DNA of 64,000 bases, from NCBI GenBank assembly GCA_022414725.1, contig CM039464.1, positions 47,595,910-47,659,909 of the forward strand, written 5' to 3'. The notes below the pieces were generated by a model. That model saw nothing but the letters and a program-made list of their open reading frames with translations, did not search any database and was not told where the DNA came from. Of this stretch, positions 22,791 through 32,689 are shown piece after piece. Every line of letters starts with the position of its first letter. Position 1 is the first letter of the stretch. Position numbers and translations under genes: made by a program. This DNA is from Microglena sp. YARC (taxonomy: Eukaryota > Chlorophyta > Chlorophyceae > Chlamydomonadales > Chlamydomonadaceae).

Positions 22791-23460
22791 CGGGCTAGGT
22801 TAGGTTCTGAGTATTTCAGGGATTGGGTCCCGTTTTTTTCCAGGCAGTGCTTGCACTGGAAACTTTGGATCATTCGAGATGTATAGACGGATTGCAATGT
22901 TTTATTTACAGAGATTTAAGACTGGAAAATTCGAATTTTAAAAAGTGATAATGAACAATAGCTATTATAATATGGCCAGTTACAAATTCTCCTCATTTAT
23001 GGGGGAATTTGTACCCACGAATTGGGCCTACAAAATGAGTACCCTATGCTCTGACTACTATAATAATATGTACCAGGGTACCCTGATGAGCTCTGACTAC
23101 CTGTAGCTACATACTATGCATTTTGTCCCTGTCCCCCCCCCCTGCCACCCCGACTGGCTAGTCTAGCTATAGCTACTATTATATTATGAGTGACCAGCAG
23201 CAGTGACCAGCAGCAGGACCAGTGTCATCATCAGGCTTCTTGATAATGTCCCTCTACTCATCCCTGCATGCTGATGACTTGCTCCTTGTCCACCATGCCG
23301 CAATATGTGGAAGTCACTGCCTGCCGGAGCTGCAGCAGCATGAAAGGAAGGAGGTGGAGTTCGAATAATATTAGTTGCTCGACCAAGCACAAGCCAGTTG
23401 GACAATCAACGAATCAGCAAGCAATAAAGCGAGCAAGCATTCACATGGTAGCAATTACGA
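22791..23460. other. Intergenic stretch, no gene seen
   Basis: Unremarkable sequence with a run of C near 23131, a duplicated GGGTACC / CTCTGACTACT block (23040-23100) and a duplicated GTGACCAGCAGCAG near 23191. No supported gene. Confidence 0.4.
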
Positions 23461-23469
23461 TGATGAGAC

Positions 23470-23785
23470 AGATTGATGGTGCAGCATATAAGACACATGG
23501 TGCAGCATACAAGACAGATTGTGCAGCATACAAGGCATATGGTGCAACGTACAAGACAAATGGTGCAACGTACAAGACAAATGGTGCAGCGTACAAGACA
23601 GATGGTGTAGCATACAAGACAGATGGTGCAGCATAGACGACACATGGTGCAGCAAACGAGACACATGGCGCAGCAAGGCAAATCATGCGGCTTACAAGAC
23701 AAATGGTGTAGCATACAAGACACATGGTGCAGCATACAAGACACATGGTGCAGCAAACAAGACACATTGGTGCAGCATATGTGCA
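23470..23785. repeat. 21-bp minisatellite, about 15 copies
   Basis: Units of GCATACAAGACAGATGGTGC plus A are seen with substitutions. The multiple-of-three period keeps frames open on both strands (cysteine-rich on the minus strand), which explains the overlapping small frames. No gene is called. Confidence 0.85.
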
Positions 23786-23799
23786 TGTCCAACACAACA

Positions 23800-24189
23800 G
23801 CTGACTAACAAGCTCTTATCGTACACACACGGAAACCGTGTTCCACATCCATCAGAAACAGCCCAAGAAAGAAGGCATCCGCCTCAACTGCATTCACACA
23901 CCTAGCACAATAAATGACATGTACATGACGGCACTCTCACAGTTCTCCAAGTTCTACAAGTAAAAGCATACCATTGGATGCCAAGCCTAGACGTAAAACA
24001 TAACATGACAATCTACGTTTAATATTTCAAACGATCAAGTTGTTGGCGATTGCAATTGGCGAATGTATCCCGCTGAACGTCGTTTTACCTTGGCATACTC
24101 ACGTGGACAACTTTGTCATATTTTTCAACATTCAGCAAGAAATGTAACAATTTTAGACAACTGAACTACGAACCCAAAAGCCATTGTGT
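23800..24189. other. Intergenic stretch, no gene seen
   Basis: The stretch CATCAGAAACAGCCCAAGAA to AATGACATGTACATGACGGC (23850-23930) resembles the end of a copia RNase H region (DMYMTALSQFSKF in one frame, compare DMLTKALP in Copia-1). It is probably a short decayed retrotransposon remnant. Confidence 0.4.
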
Positions 24190-24204
24190 TCCATACCCCA
24201 CCGG

Positions 24205-24262
24205 CCCACCCCCGGGGCCGACCTCCAGGGGACCCGCCAGGGCCCCCTACTATTTTGTTCAT
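24205..24262. repeat. Dispersed GC-rich motif (second copy)
   Basis: GGGGCCGACCTCCAGGGGAC followed by CCTACTATTTT is shared with 7109-7166 and 24910-24975. Confidence 0.5.
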
Positions 24263-24389
24263 CCGTTTTGAGCGCCAGTTGGTCGGTTGGTCGGCCCCCT
24301 AAGGGGACATACCTATGCAATACCTATGCGATACTTACGCAAAATCGTGTTGTTCGTGCTGTTTTTTCACATCTTCAATTTTCCCAAGA

Positions 24390-24795
24390 ACGCCGGTCAA
24401 AATTGCCGGTTAATCTGACTGGCCTGAAATCTTACCGACTCGTGTTCGATTCCCGTCGGGGGCGGATTACCTCTGAGGGCACATATTCGTGTACGTATCT
24501 CAGGGTTGCGGACTGTGGACGCGGCGTTTTCATTTGTCGTTTCCCTCCTGTCCTGTGGACTCAGTCTACGATTTTTTTGAAGTATTCGCTTCTTCGTGAC
24601 TCTCGTAGCTCATTACATCAGCGCATTGTGCTTGACAAGGAAATCTGCTCTTTCGCACTAGTTCCTGCAGGTTGCGAAGTAGCAACTGTAGCCTCGGGAG
24701 TTGCTGCACCTGCCTCTATGGAACTTCGGGAAGTCAGTGAGCTAATAAGTTCATTAGCCTTACAGGGCACCAAGTTGAATAATAATGCCATGCCA
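24390..24795 (+). mobile_element. Dispersed repeat with B-box-like motif (copy 2)
   Basis: Aligns with 6478-6925 over about 400 bp with gaps. B-box-like GTGTTCGATTCCCG lies near 24451. The GC-rich motif that precedes it at 24205 recurs after it at 24910, as if the repeat lies between two copies of a short direct repeat. Confidence 0.5.
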
Positions 24796-24909
24796 TGCTA
24801 CATTTGATTCTTGACACTCCCAATATTAAATTGAACGGATAAGTAAGCAACTGCTTGTGCATCCACCACCACGGGGGCTGCCACTGCTGCCTGACGAGCA
24901 TTACATCGC

Positions 24910-24975
24910 CCCCGGGGCCGACCTCCAGGGGACCCGCCAGGGCCGGCCAGGGCCCCCTACTATTTTGCTCATCCG
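24910..24975. repeat. Dispersed GC-rich motif (third copy)
   Basis: Same motif as at 24205 with a 9-bp internal duplication (GCCAGGGCC repeated). Confidence 0.5.
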
Positions 24976-25041
24976 ATTCCTGACCGTGACCCGGCAGTAC
25001 GGCTGATGTACCGAAGGGCTGAGGGCTGAGGGCTGAGCTTA

Positions 25042-25849
25042 GGGTGGATTTCCATAGGCCGTGGATGGGTCTGGATGGGTCGAAAAGTACGAACAACCGA
25101 CTATCCATCCAGGCCTTCCATTTCCACGGAGCCCCTGGATGCTTCGTATTTGTACGGAGTGTACCGACGAAACACCCATCCACGAGACCCATCCAGATGG
25201 CAAAATCCATCCCTGCCATCGACCGAGGGGTGGATTGGAAGAGTCTGGATGACTCGCAAATTTTCCGGTGCAGCCCGGCGCAGCCCGGCGCCGGTCTCTC
25301 TAGCGACCTGCCTTCAACCAGTTTCAATTCCCTCTCGTTCCCTCTGCTTGTTCGACCTCCCGAAATCTGCGACCTTCCTCAGTTTGACCCTCCTCACCCC
25401 GAAATCTGCGACCTCCCCCTGCTAGTTTCAATTCGATCTGCTAGTTTGACCTCACGAAATCTGTGACCCCCCACTGCTAGTTTCACTTCCCGAAATTTCG
25501 AATTGCGTCAGATCTGATTCGAGGAACGGAAAATCCGAGACTTTCTGCATCTTCAGATTCTTCGACATTTAAGCCACAGTGGATGGCCAGGCGATCATTC
25601 CCCTGCGGACAAGTTGTCTTCCGCTGGAGCAGTTGCTACAGCGCGCAAGTTATGGCACCCGGCCCACCCGGCCATTGCGGAACCATCCATGCCGCATTTC
25701 CACAGAAGCGGAACTGGATGATCGGCTGCTGTCGCCTGCGTACGGATGCACGAATCATCCATGACCCATCCACGAGACATAACCGAAAGTAAACCGATTT
25801 AGCGACCCATCCAGTACTACACCCATCCACGGCCTATGGAAATCCACCC
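25042..25849. mobile_element. Harbinger-like inverted-repeat element 1
   Basis: The ends are GGGTGGATTTCCATAGGCCG and its exact inverse complement, flanked on both sides by TTA (25039-25041 and 25850-25852). A 3-bp TWA target duplication with G-rich termini is characteristic of the PIF/Harbinger superfamily. Subterminal parts are packed with CCATCCA / TGGATGG words in both orientations. No transposase is recognisable in its 808 bp, so it is probably non-autonomous. Confidence 0.75.
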
Positions 25850-25852
25850 TTA

Positions 25853-26854
25853 GGGTGGATTCCCATTGGGGCAGGATGGGTCTGGATGGGTCGTTAAGTA
25901 CGGATAACCGACGACCCATCCAGTGTTTACCTTCCCATAGGGGTTTTGGATGGTTCGTATTTGTACGGATGTACTGACGAAATACCCATCCAGACGACCC
26001 ATCCAAAAGCCAAAATCCATCCAGGCCCTCGACCGAGGTGTGGGTTGGATGGCTCTGGATGGGTCGCAAAATATCCGGCTCCCTCCGGCACAGTCCGGCA
26101 TTGATCCGGCGACGGTCGCGCAACTGACGCGTATTGCTTTCTTCAACCGACCTGCTAGTTTCATTAGCCAGGAGTTTCCGAACTTTTGGATCACAGATCA
26201 TCTTCGAGCAAGACAGAATCTGGGGCATTCTAACAATTTCTTCTCCATTCGAAACGCAAACTTCTCCAGCTCCCTCAGCTGTTTCCCATGCCCATACGAG
26301 CACACCCAAGTCAGGATTGTACAGTCAGACTCAACAGCAGTTTGTGCAACGGCAGCAGCACGACAACCCCCTAAGCTCCGAAGGAGTAGGCAAGGCAGCA
26401 GGCAAGGCAGGAGGCAAGGCAGCAGGCAAGGGAGCAGGCGAGGCAGCAGCAGATCGGAATAGCTCCATGGCTGACATGCTCATCGCGTGGAAAGATTGAA
26501 AGAAAGAAATGGACGCCGCGAGGTATGACTTCAGGTCGTGGAGTGCGGTCTTGAGAAGAGGAATAGATGGATCTAGGATGGATCAGCGCAAGAAATTGAA
26601 CTGTCAACGATCGATCCGTCTTTTCTTGCGACTATTGATTGAAAGTACCTGCGAAGGTTCCCGGTGGTACATGCGTGTATTGCTGCACCCATCCAGTCGC
26701 TTGCAATGGGAGTGCGTTTTGGATGGGTAGCCGTGTACGGATGCACGAACCATCCAAAGAGCTCAACGACCTATCCAAAGGGCCCAACCGACAAATACCG
26801 ACCCATCCAGTACTACAACCGACTTTACCCATCCAGTCCAATGGGAATCCACCC
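25853..26854. mobile_element. Harbinger-like inverted-repeat element 2, abutting element 1
   Basis: The ends are GGGTGGATTCCCATTGG and its inverse complement, with TTA at 25850-25852 and 26855-26857. The left TTA is shared with element 1, so one element inserted at the edge of the other. Subterminal CCATCCA words match those of element 1, which places both in one family. The interior differs and holds an open frame. Confidence 0.75.
26134..26499 (+). other. Open frame inside Harbinger-like element 2, origin unknown
   Basis: A 121-codon frame, rich in Ser/Thr/Gln in its first half (FETQTSPAPSAVSHAHTS) and then KAAGK / GKGAGEAAA repeats, ends ADMLIAWKD. The second half is a simple repeat of GGCAAGGCAGCA. 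It may be a captured host fragment or the remains of a DNA-binding protein of the element; composition alone does not decide. Confidence 0.3.
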
Positions 26855-26857
26855 TTA

Positions 26858-27690
26858 ATGGCATTGCGAGCCCTTAACTGGGAGCGAGTCTCCATCATGG
26901 TGGACTGCGATAGTTAAAAAATGCATCTTGTGCACGTCCTTATACAAATTGAGTTGCTGTACAAGTTACTGGCGAATTTATTTATCACTCCTCAAAATTT
27001 CACCGGTTAGAAGCTGCGAATGGACGCGGGCAATTGGCACGTGAGCTCACGTGGCATCACGTGACTTGAACACTTCGACAATGTACACAATGTTCCACGT
27101 GACTTCGACGCTCCGACAATGCGGAGGGCGCCCGGGGGGGCCTAGGACCATCCCGGGGCTGTTTCAAGGGGCTATTCAAAAATGGCGATACTGCTACGAA
27201 TCACAGCTCATGGGATTTTCGGTTTGCTCTTACCCTCTTAAAAACCACTCCTGATCGACCTTTTTTCTACAGAAACACTCCTTTCATATCCCAAAATTTT
27301 CGGCTGAGGAGGGACGGTAACAAGATAGGATAGGAAATCACGACAGTGGGACGCGGCACCGTAGCACAGAGTTCCGGTACACGACAGTAAGACGCGGCAC
27401 TGTTGCGATGAGTCTACTCACACCAGTACGGGGATAGAGGGATTTTCGTATAAGCTTACGGGGATACGGGGATCTGTAAGGGGATCTGTTTTTATAATCT
27501 ATTTGCACGATACGGATTTTATTTGGTCCGTAGATTTCTCTTGGTAGATTTCTCCTTGTTAGGTAGAAACGCTTCGTATATTTCTCGTGATAGATGTCCC
27601 CTGTTAGATTGATCCTTGATACATATACTTTATATTTGCAGCTTCAAAAAGAACCAAAAGGCTTAGAAAAACAACACGCAAACCTTCGCA
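26858..27690. other. Intergenic stretch, no gene seen
   Basis: Several CACGTG-type palindromes cluster at 27038-27105, and a duplicated GGGACGCGGCACCGT / AGACGCGGCACTGT block lies at 27350-27405. Nothing coding is supported. Confidence 0.4.
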
Positions 27691-27695
27691 CCAGG

Positions 27696-27990
27696 TGTGG
27701 TATATGAATACCTTGTAACACGGAGTGTCTTGTAACTGGAAGCCTAAGAAATGATCTCAGGAGTTTAGACGGCCCTAAGAGTCAGAAGCACGGCTTAAGA
27801 CTCCCTTCCCGCTTCCAGCGCGTCTAGACCCTAATGGAACCCTCGTTTTAGGTATTCCCGAGTAGCTGATCAGACACTGATCAGTGGGTCAATTCGCTCG
27901 GTTTCAACTGCCTACAGAAGTCGTTCGTCATCTGTCGGAAATTCGTCACCACCGCGTGGCAACTCAGTGGGAGGATCGTTATCCACCACA
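27696..27990 (-). repeat. 3' LTR of the gypsy element
   Basis: 295 bp. The pol frame ends inside it at 27912, so the last ~26 codons of pol are encoded by LTR sequence. Confidence 0.93.
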
Positions 27991-30725
27991 ATTCCCCCTT
28001 CTCTAGCCCTAGCCTTCTCCTGAAGTCTAGTACTCTTTCGAATGAGAAACTCATCAGGGGTTACAGTCGCATAATCCCTGTGAGTAGGTTTTTTAACCGT
28101 TTTAGGTTTCGGGTCGTTGGCACCTATCACGGGTCGTACCCGAGAAGGGTGTTGTCTCCAATACAAATCGATTTGTTCAGAGCACATAGGTAACAACTCT
28201 TCTTCGAGTTCCCAAGAGTGAACATGGTCTGAGTGTAACCATTGTACATAGTAATACACCGTACCAGACTGTATCTTGTGATCAACAACGTTGCTAATCT
28301 CGTAGATAGGTTCACCGCATGTGCGTAACAATTCCGGATTTGGTCTAATAAACCCAGTCCCGTCGGATAGGTATTCTTTGACAAGAGATACGTGAAACGT
28401 TGGATGAATCTTCCATCCTTCGGGGAGGGATAGAGTCACTGCAATGGTCTCCCCCCTCTTTTGGATAGTGTGAGAGATTTTGTAGGGACCAACGAATCTG
28501 GGCATGAGCTTCCGAGTCATACCAGGCCAGTATTTGATGTTCTTCGAGTTCAACAAAACTTCCTGACCGTGAGTATACTTCACCGGTCGACGGTGCAAGT
28601 CTGCATACGTTTTTTGACGATCCTTCGCGGATTTAAGCGCTGCCTTGGCCGTGTCATATGCATTATTCATATGCTCGACCCAGGACAGGGCTGGTTGATG
28701 TGCCGTAGCGATGACATCATCTGATGGTTGTAGTGCCACTCGAGGGTATCTACCGTACAGCAACCGAAACGGAAAATCTCGAATGCTTCTGTTGTACGAG
28801 TTGTTGATGGCGAATTGTGCATTCGGCAAAAGACTGGCCCAATTTTTCTGATTCACAGAGGAAAAATGGCGAAGAGTGTCTTCGAGAACACTGTTCATAC
28901 GTTCTGTTTGACCATCTGTTTGTGGGTGAAATGCAGTCGACATTCCAGGTCGGATAGCGCACAGAGTTAAGAGTGTTTGCCAAAATTTACACGTGAACTT
29001 AACATCGCGATCAGAGATGATGGAAAGCGGATGGCCTTGTTCGCTGAGCACGCGCTCGTGGAACAGGGTAGCAATCTTTTCAGCATCGTCTGTCGTTTTG
29101 CATGGGATTAGTTTGACCATCTTCGTAAGGCGATCAACGATCACGTAGATCTGATCAAAACCATTCGATTTCGGTAGCCCAACGATGAAGTCCATGGACA
29201 GTGAATCGAAGGGGGCGGTCGGAATCGAAAGGGGTTGAAGGTTACCCTGCGGGTTCTGATGTGAAATTTTTACCCGTTGGCAAGAATCACAGTGGCGTAC
29301 GTAATCAACGACATCGAGTCGCATGGCAGGCCACCAATAGTAGCGTGCAACAGATCGAAAAGTACGGTCGATGCCTCCATGTCCACTTCGTTGGGTATCG
29401 TGGAAAGCAAACAAAATCCGAGCTTTGAGCGAATTACCATTTGGTACAACGATCTGCGACTCAGATGCTGCTCGTATGGATTTGCCGGTGCCAACCCAGA
29501 AACCATCTGCCCGTTTGGAGAGGTACTTGGTATTGTGCGGATTATCGAACCACAAGTCTTCCGTGTAACCATGCAGAATATCTGGGGCTATTTCGCGCAT
29601 GTGGAGTGGGTCATTTGCGGGCAGCCTCTGAATGAACAAAGCCGCAGCCTCTGAGAAGGCTGGATTCCTACTCAGAGGGTCAGCTACGTTAGTACGGCCC
29701 GCGATATGAGCCCACTTCATGTTCGTGAAGCGCGAGAAAAACTCAAGATATCGTGCCTGCTTTCTGCTCAGCATGGGCTGATTTGCAAGGTAGACGAGGG
29801 GTTCGTGGTCGGTGTCAAGTTCGAACTTGCCAGTGCAACCTTCGAGGTAGCATCGCCATTCTTTCAAGGCCAAGTACACTGCGAGTAATTCTTGCTCGCC
29901 CGTGGAGTAGTTTCGTTCAGCGCTTGAGAATTTGTGAGAGTGGTACGCGATGGGTCGCCCATCTTGCATGAGAACGCCCCCTGTACCAACGACAGAAGCA
30001 TCGGTTACCGCCCGATAGTCCTTCGCTGGGTCAGGGTGTGCAAGCAAAGGAGCCTTCGTAAGACTTTCTTTGATGCCGAGGAATGCCTCCTGGCAGGCTT
30101 GGGTCCAAACATTTTGAAATGCAGGTCCCTTGAGCCCTGCCTGTCGTTTTCCGAGTGGTTTCGGACTTGGTGTCACCGTCGGTGATTTTGTCAGTCCTGG
30201 CGGTTTCAATTTCGGTGAAATCGGTGCTGGCCTGTCTGTTAGATTCGAAATCTGGATTAGAGGGGCTGCGAGCGTCGAGTAACCTTGGATAAACTTTCTG
30301 AAAAAGTTAGAGAGTCCTAGGAACTGCTGAACTTCCTTCGAGGAGGTAGGTGTGGGCCAATCTGCAACTGCTTTCACCTTCGTTTCGTTGACTCGGACGC
30401 CTTCACCGGAGAGCACATGCCCTAGGTATTTGACTTCCGGTCTATAGAAGAAACACTTTTCTCGTTTAAGAAAGAGGTGGTTATCTTCAAGACGTTGTAA
30501 CACAATTCGAATGTGTTTTTCGTGTTCTTCATCATTACTGCTGTAGATGAGAATATCATCCAAGTAAATGACGACGAATTTGCCAATTAAATCTCTGAAC
30601 ACGGTGTTCATGACTTTTGTAAAGGCCGAGGGTGCATTTGCTAGCCCAAAAGGGAGAACCTTGAATTCATAGAGTCCCATCGGGGTTATGAACGCAGTTT
30701 TCGGGACGTCTTTCGGGACGTCCAC
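27912..30725 (-). pseudogene. Gypsy pol, 5'-truncated (RT C-terminal part to chromodomain)
   Basis: A 937-codon open frame. It begins in the middle of RT (VPKTAFITPMGLYEFKVLPF) and keeps the catalytic YLDDILIYS (residues ~54-62), then RNase H (TDASVVGTGGVLMQDG; TDHEPLVYL), integrase zinc-binding region (HDTQRSGHGGIDRTF, CDSCQ), integrase core (DFIVGLPKSN, SDRDVKF, FHPQTDGQTERMN) and a C-terminal chromodomain (YEISNVVDHK ... YYYVQWLHSDHVHSWELEEE, roughly 805-850). The protease and RT fingers are absent. The junction with gag contains a direct repeat of GACGTCCCGAAA, suggesting deletion by short-homology joining. The chromodomain places it among chromoviruses, which target chromatin marks. Confidence 0.93.
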
Positions 30726-32198
30726 TTATGCTTTTCAGCAAATTGTAGCTGTCCCGCAGGGCTGGAAAAGGGCGGCGGGCCCGTTGCAGCTGGAGTCTGG
30801 GCCGTGCCCTTCTTGTGCTTGTGCTGGGTGGACCCCTCGTGAGGTCCACCAGGCCGTTTGCCTTTTGCCTGGACGTACATGGCCGAGGTAGGGGTTGGTG
30901 TTTTGGTGGCAGCAAGTTCAGTTTCAATGGCAGCAGCATGTTCGACAAGCTCGTCTAAAGAGGAAAATCGGCCTCCTTGTGCAGCAGTACGTCTGCGGCA
31001 TCGTGCCTCGATGGTTGGAATCAGACCAAACCGAAACAGAACTAGCTGATCATCCAATTGCATACCCCCGGCAATGCGCACTTCGTTTTGGAAAGCCATA
31101 GCATAATGCCTAACCGTCGAGGTCTGCCGAATCGAGTTGGCATGCAGCCGTTGGCGTGCATTGATGTCGTCGTCAGCATGGTAGGGGTCATAGAAGTTTA
31201 GGAACTGAGTTTTTATCTCAGCCCACGTAATGGCCGGTGACGCGGTCATGAGGTGGTCTAGCCACTCGGCAGCTACCCCACCAAAGAAGTTTGGTATGTT
31301 GGATGGTACTAACATATGGTGCAACGTGCAATATGACTCTAGCAACTTCCACCAAATCCTACCCCTCGGGAGCTTCTTATTTTCTACCCCAGTCCAAAGG
31401 GATGGACGTTCATACTTGCCAACTAAGGGCCTCGGGACCAAGGGCAAAACATGTGACTCTACCTTAGCTGCCGCAGCTTGTAGCTCAGCCACTTTGGCCT
31501 TGGCCTCCAGCAGCTCAATCTGGACACGTAGAGCCATTAAAGCGTCCGAATGAGGTCCAGCGGGAGGGCCAACAGCGGGCGGTCCTGCAGCGGGCGCTTC
31601 AGCAGCGGGCTGGCCAGCAGCAGGCGATCCATCAGCAGGGGGGCCCGCAGGCAGTCCAGCTGTGGGGGCCGCGGGTTGTCCAGCGGGGGCGGGGGGCGTT
31701 GCAGGCGATCCAGCAGCGGGGCCATCCGGTGGTCCAGCGGGGGGCGTTTGCTGGGCCTTCAGGAGAGCGGAAACTCGAAGTGTCTCCTGTTCGGCATCCC
31801 TCATTCGCATTTGGAGCCGAGCCATCTCCTCAAGGTGCTTGGATGCGGTGGCCTCGGCCTCGTGATGGTGAAGAAGTTCGAGGCTAGCGATAACCCTGTC
31901 CTTCTCCACGAGGGCAACGTGCGCGGCAGCCTTGCCAAGCGACGTGGAGTCAGGCCTTGTGGCGACCTTCTTGCCATTGACTTTGACAGCCATCCGCGCT
32001 TCCTTCAGCTCCTTCTCGGTAGCTGAAAGGTCGGGAGGCGAAGGTGCCGGCCCTCCAGCGCCTTTTCTTTTTCTCCTTGGAGAGCTCGTGCAGCTCCCAA
32101 GCCTTGACTTGCTGGACGAGCTCCTCGTGGTCCATGTCGTCAACATCCGGGACCTCAGAAGGTGGAGCCGCAGCAGCGTGGGCTGAAGAAGAGGCCAT
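30686..32198 (-). pseudogene. Gypsy gag, one frame break
   Basis: The likely start is ATG 32198 (MASSSAHAAAAPPSEVPDVD), read until about 32070, where the frame changes at or near an AAAAAGAAAAGG run into the 486-codon frame ending at 30686. The product has a coiled-coil-like acidic and basic stretch, a long Pro/Ala/Gly-rich repeat (GPPAG units, about 31540-31740), and a retrotransposon gag core (FFGGVAAEWLDHLMTASP, FLNFYDPYHADDDINARQRL). The end reads into the deleted region, so the nucleocapsid zinc knuckle is missing. Confidence 0.88.
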
Positions 32199-32289
32199 AC
32201 TCGGTGATGGTGGGCTCGAGGGGACGTCGGGGGGGGGGAGTAAAGCGAGTGGCGCGGTTTGAAAGCGCGACCAGGCTCAAGAAACCAAT

Positions 32290-32605
32290 TGTGGTATATG
32301 AATACCTTGTAACACGGAGTGTCATGTAACTGGAAGCCTAAGAAATGATCTCAGGAGCCTAAGAAATGATCTCAGGAGTTTAGACGGCCCTAAGAGTCAG
32401 AAGCACGGCTTAAGACTCCCTTCCCGCTTCCAGCGCGTCTAGACCCTAATGGAACCCTCGTTTTAGGTATTCCCGAGTAGTTGATCAGACACTGATCAGT
32501 GGGTCAATTCGCTCGGTTTCAACTGCCTACAGAAGTCGTTCGTCATCTGTCGAAAAGTCGTCACCACCGCGTGGCAACTCAGTGGGAGGATCGTTATCCA
32601 CCACA
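32290..32605 (-). repeat. 5' LTR of the gypsy element
   Basis: 316 bp, longer than its partner by a 21-bp tandem duplication (GCCTAAGAAATGATCTCAGG plus A). It ends 85 bp upstream of the cyclase start codon and points away from it. Confidence 0.93.
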
Positions 32606-32689
32606 CCAGGCTGATGTCTACGATACGCATTCCTGCAGCCCCTTGTCTAGCACTCTAGCCTGTGTTGCATTGAGCAGAAGCTGAGAAGC

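Larger units (their letters stand above)
27696..32605 (-). mobile_element. Ty3/gypsy chromovirus, internally deleted
   Basis: A 4910-bp element on the minus strand has LTRs TGTGGTGG...ATACCACA (295 and 316 bp) and the target duplication CCAGG (27691-27695 and 32606-32610). In element orientation AAGGGGGAAT precedes the 3' LTR and ATTGGTTTCTTGAGCC follows the 5' LTR (likely primer site). Order gag, RT, RNase H, integrase, chromodomain. Protease and the first part of RT are missing, so the copy is non-autonomous. The LTRs differ by four substitutions by eye plus a 21-bp tandem duplication. Confidence 0.95.

Noticed and set aside
23470..23785. A CRISPR-like array
   Set aside because: Units are contiguous 21-bp tandem repeats without spacers, in a eukaryotic intergenic region. 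The same applies to the other arrays.
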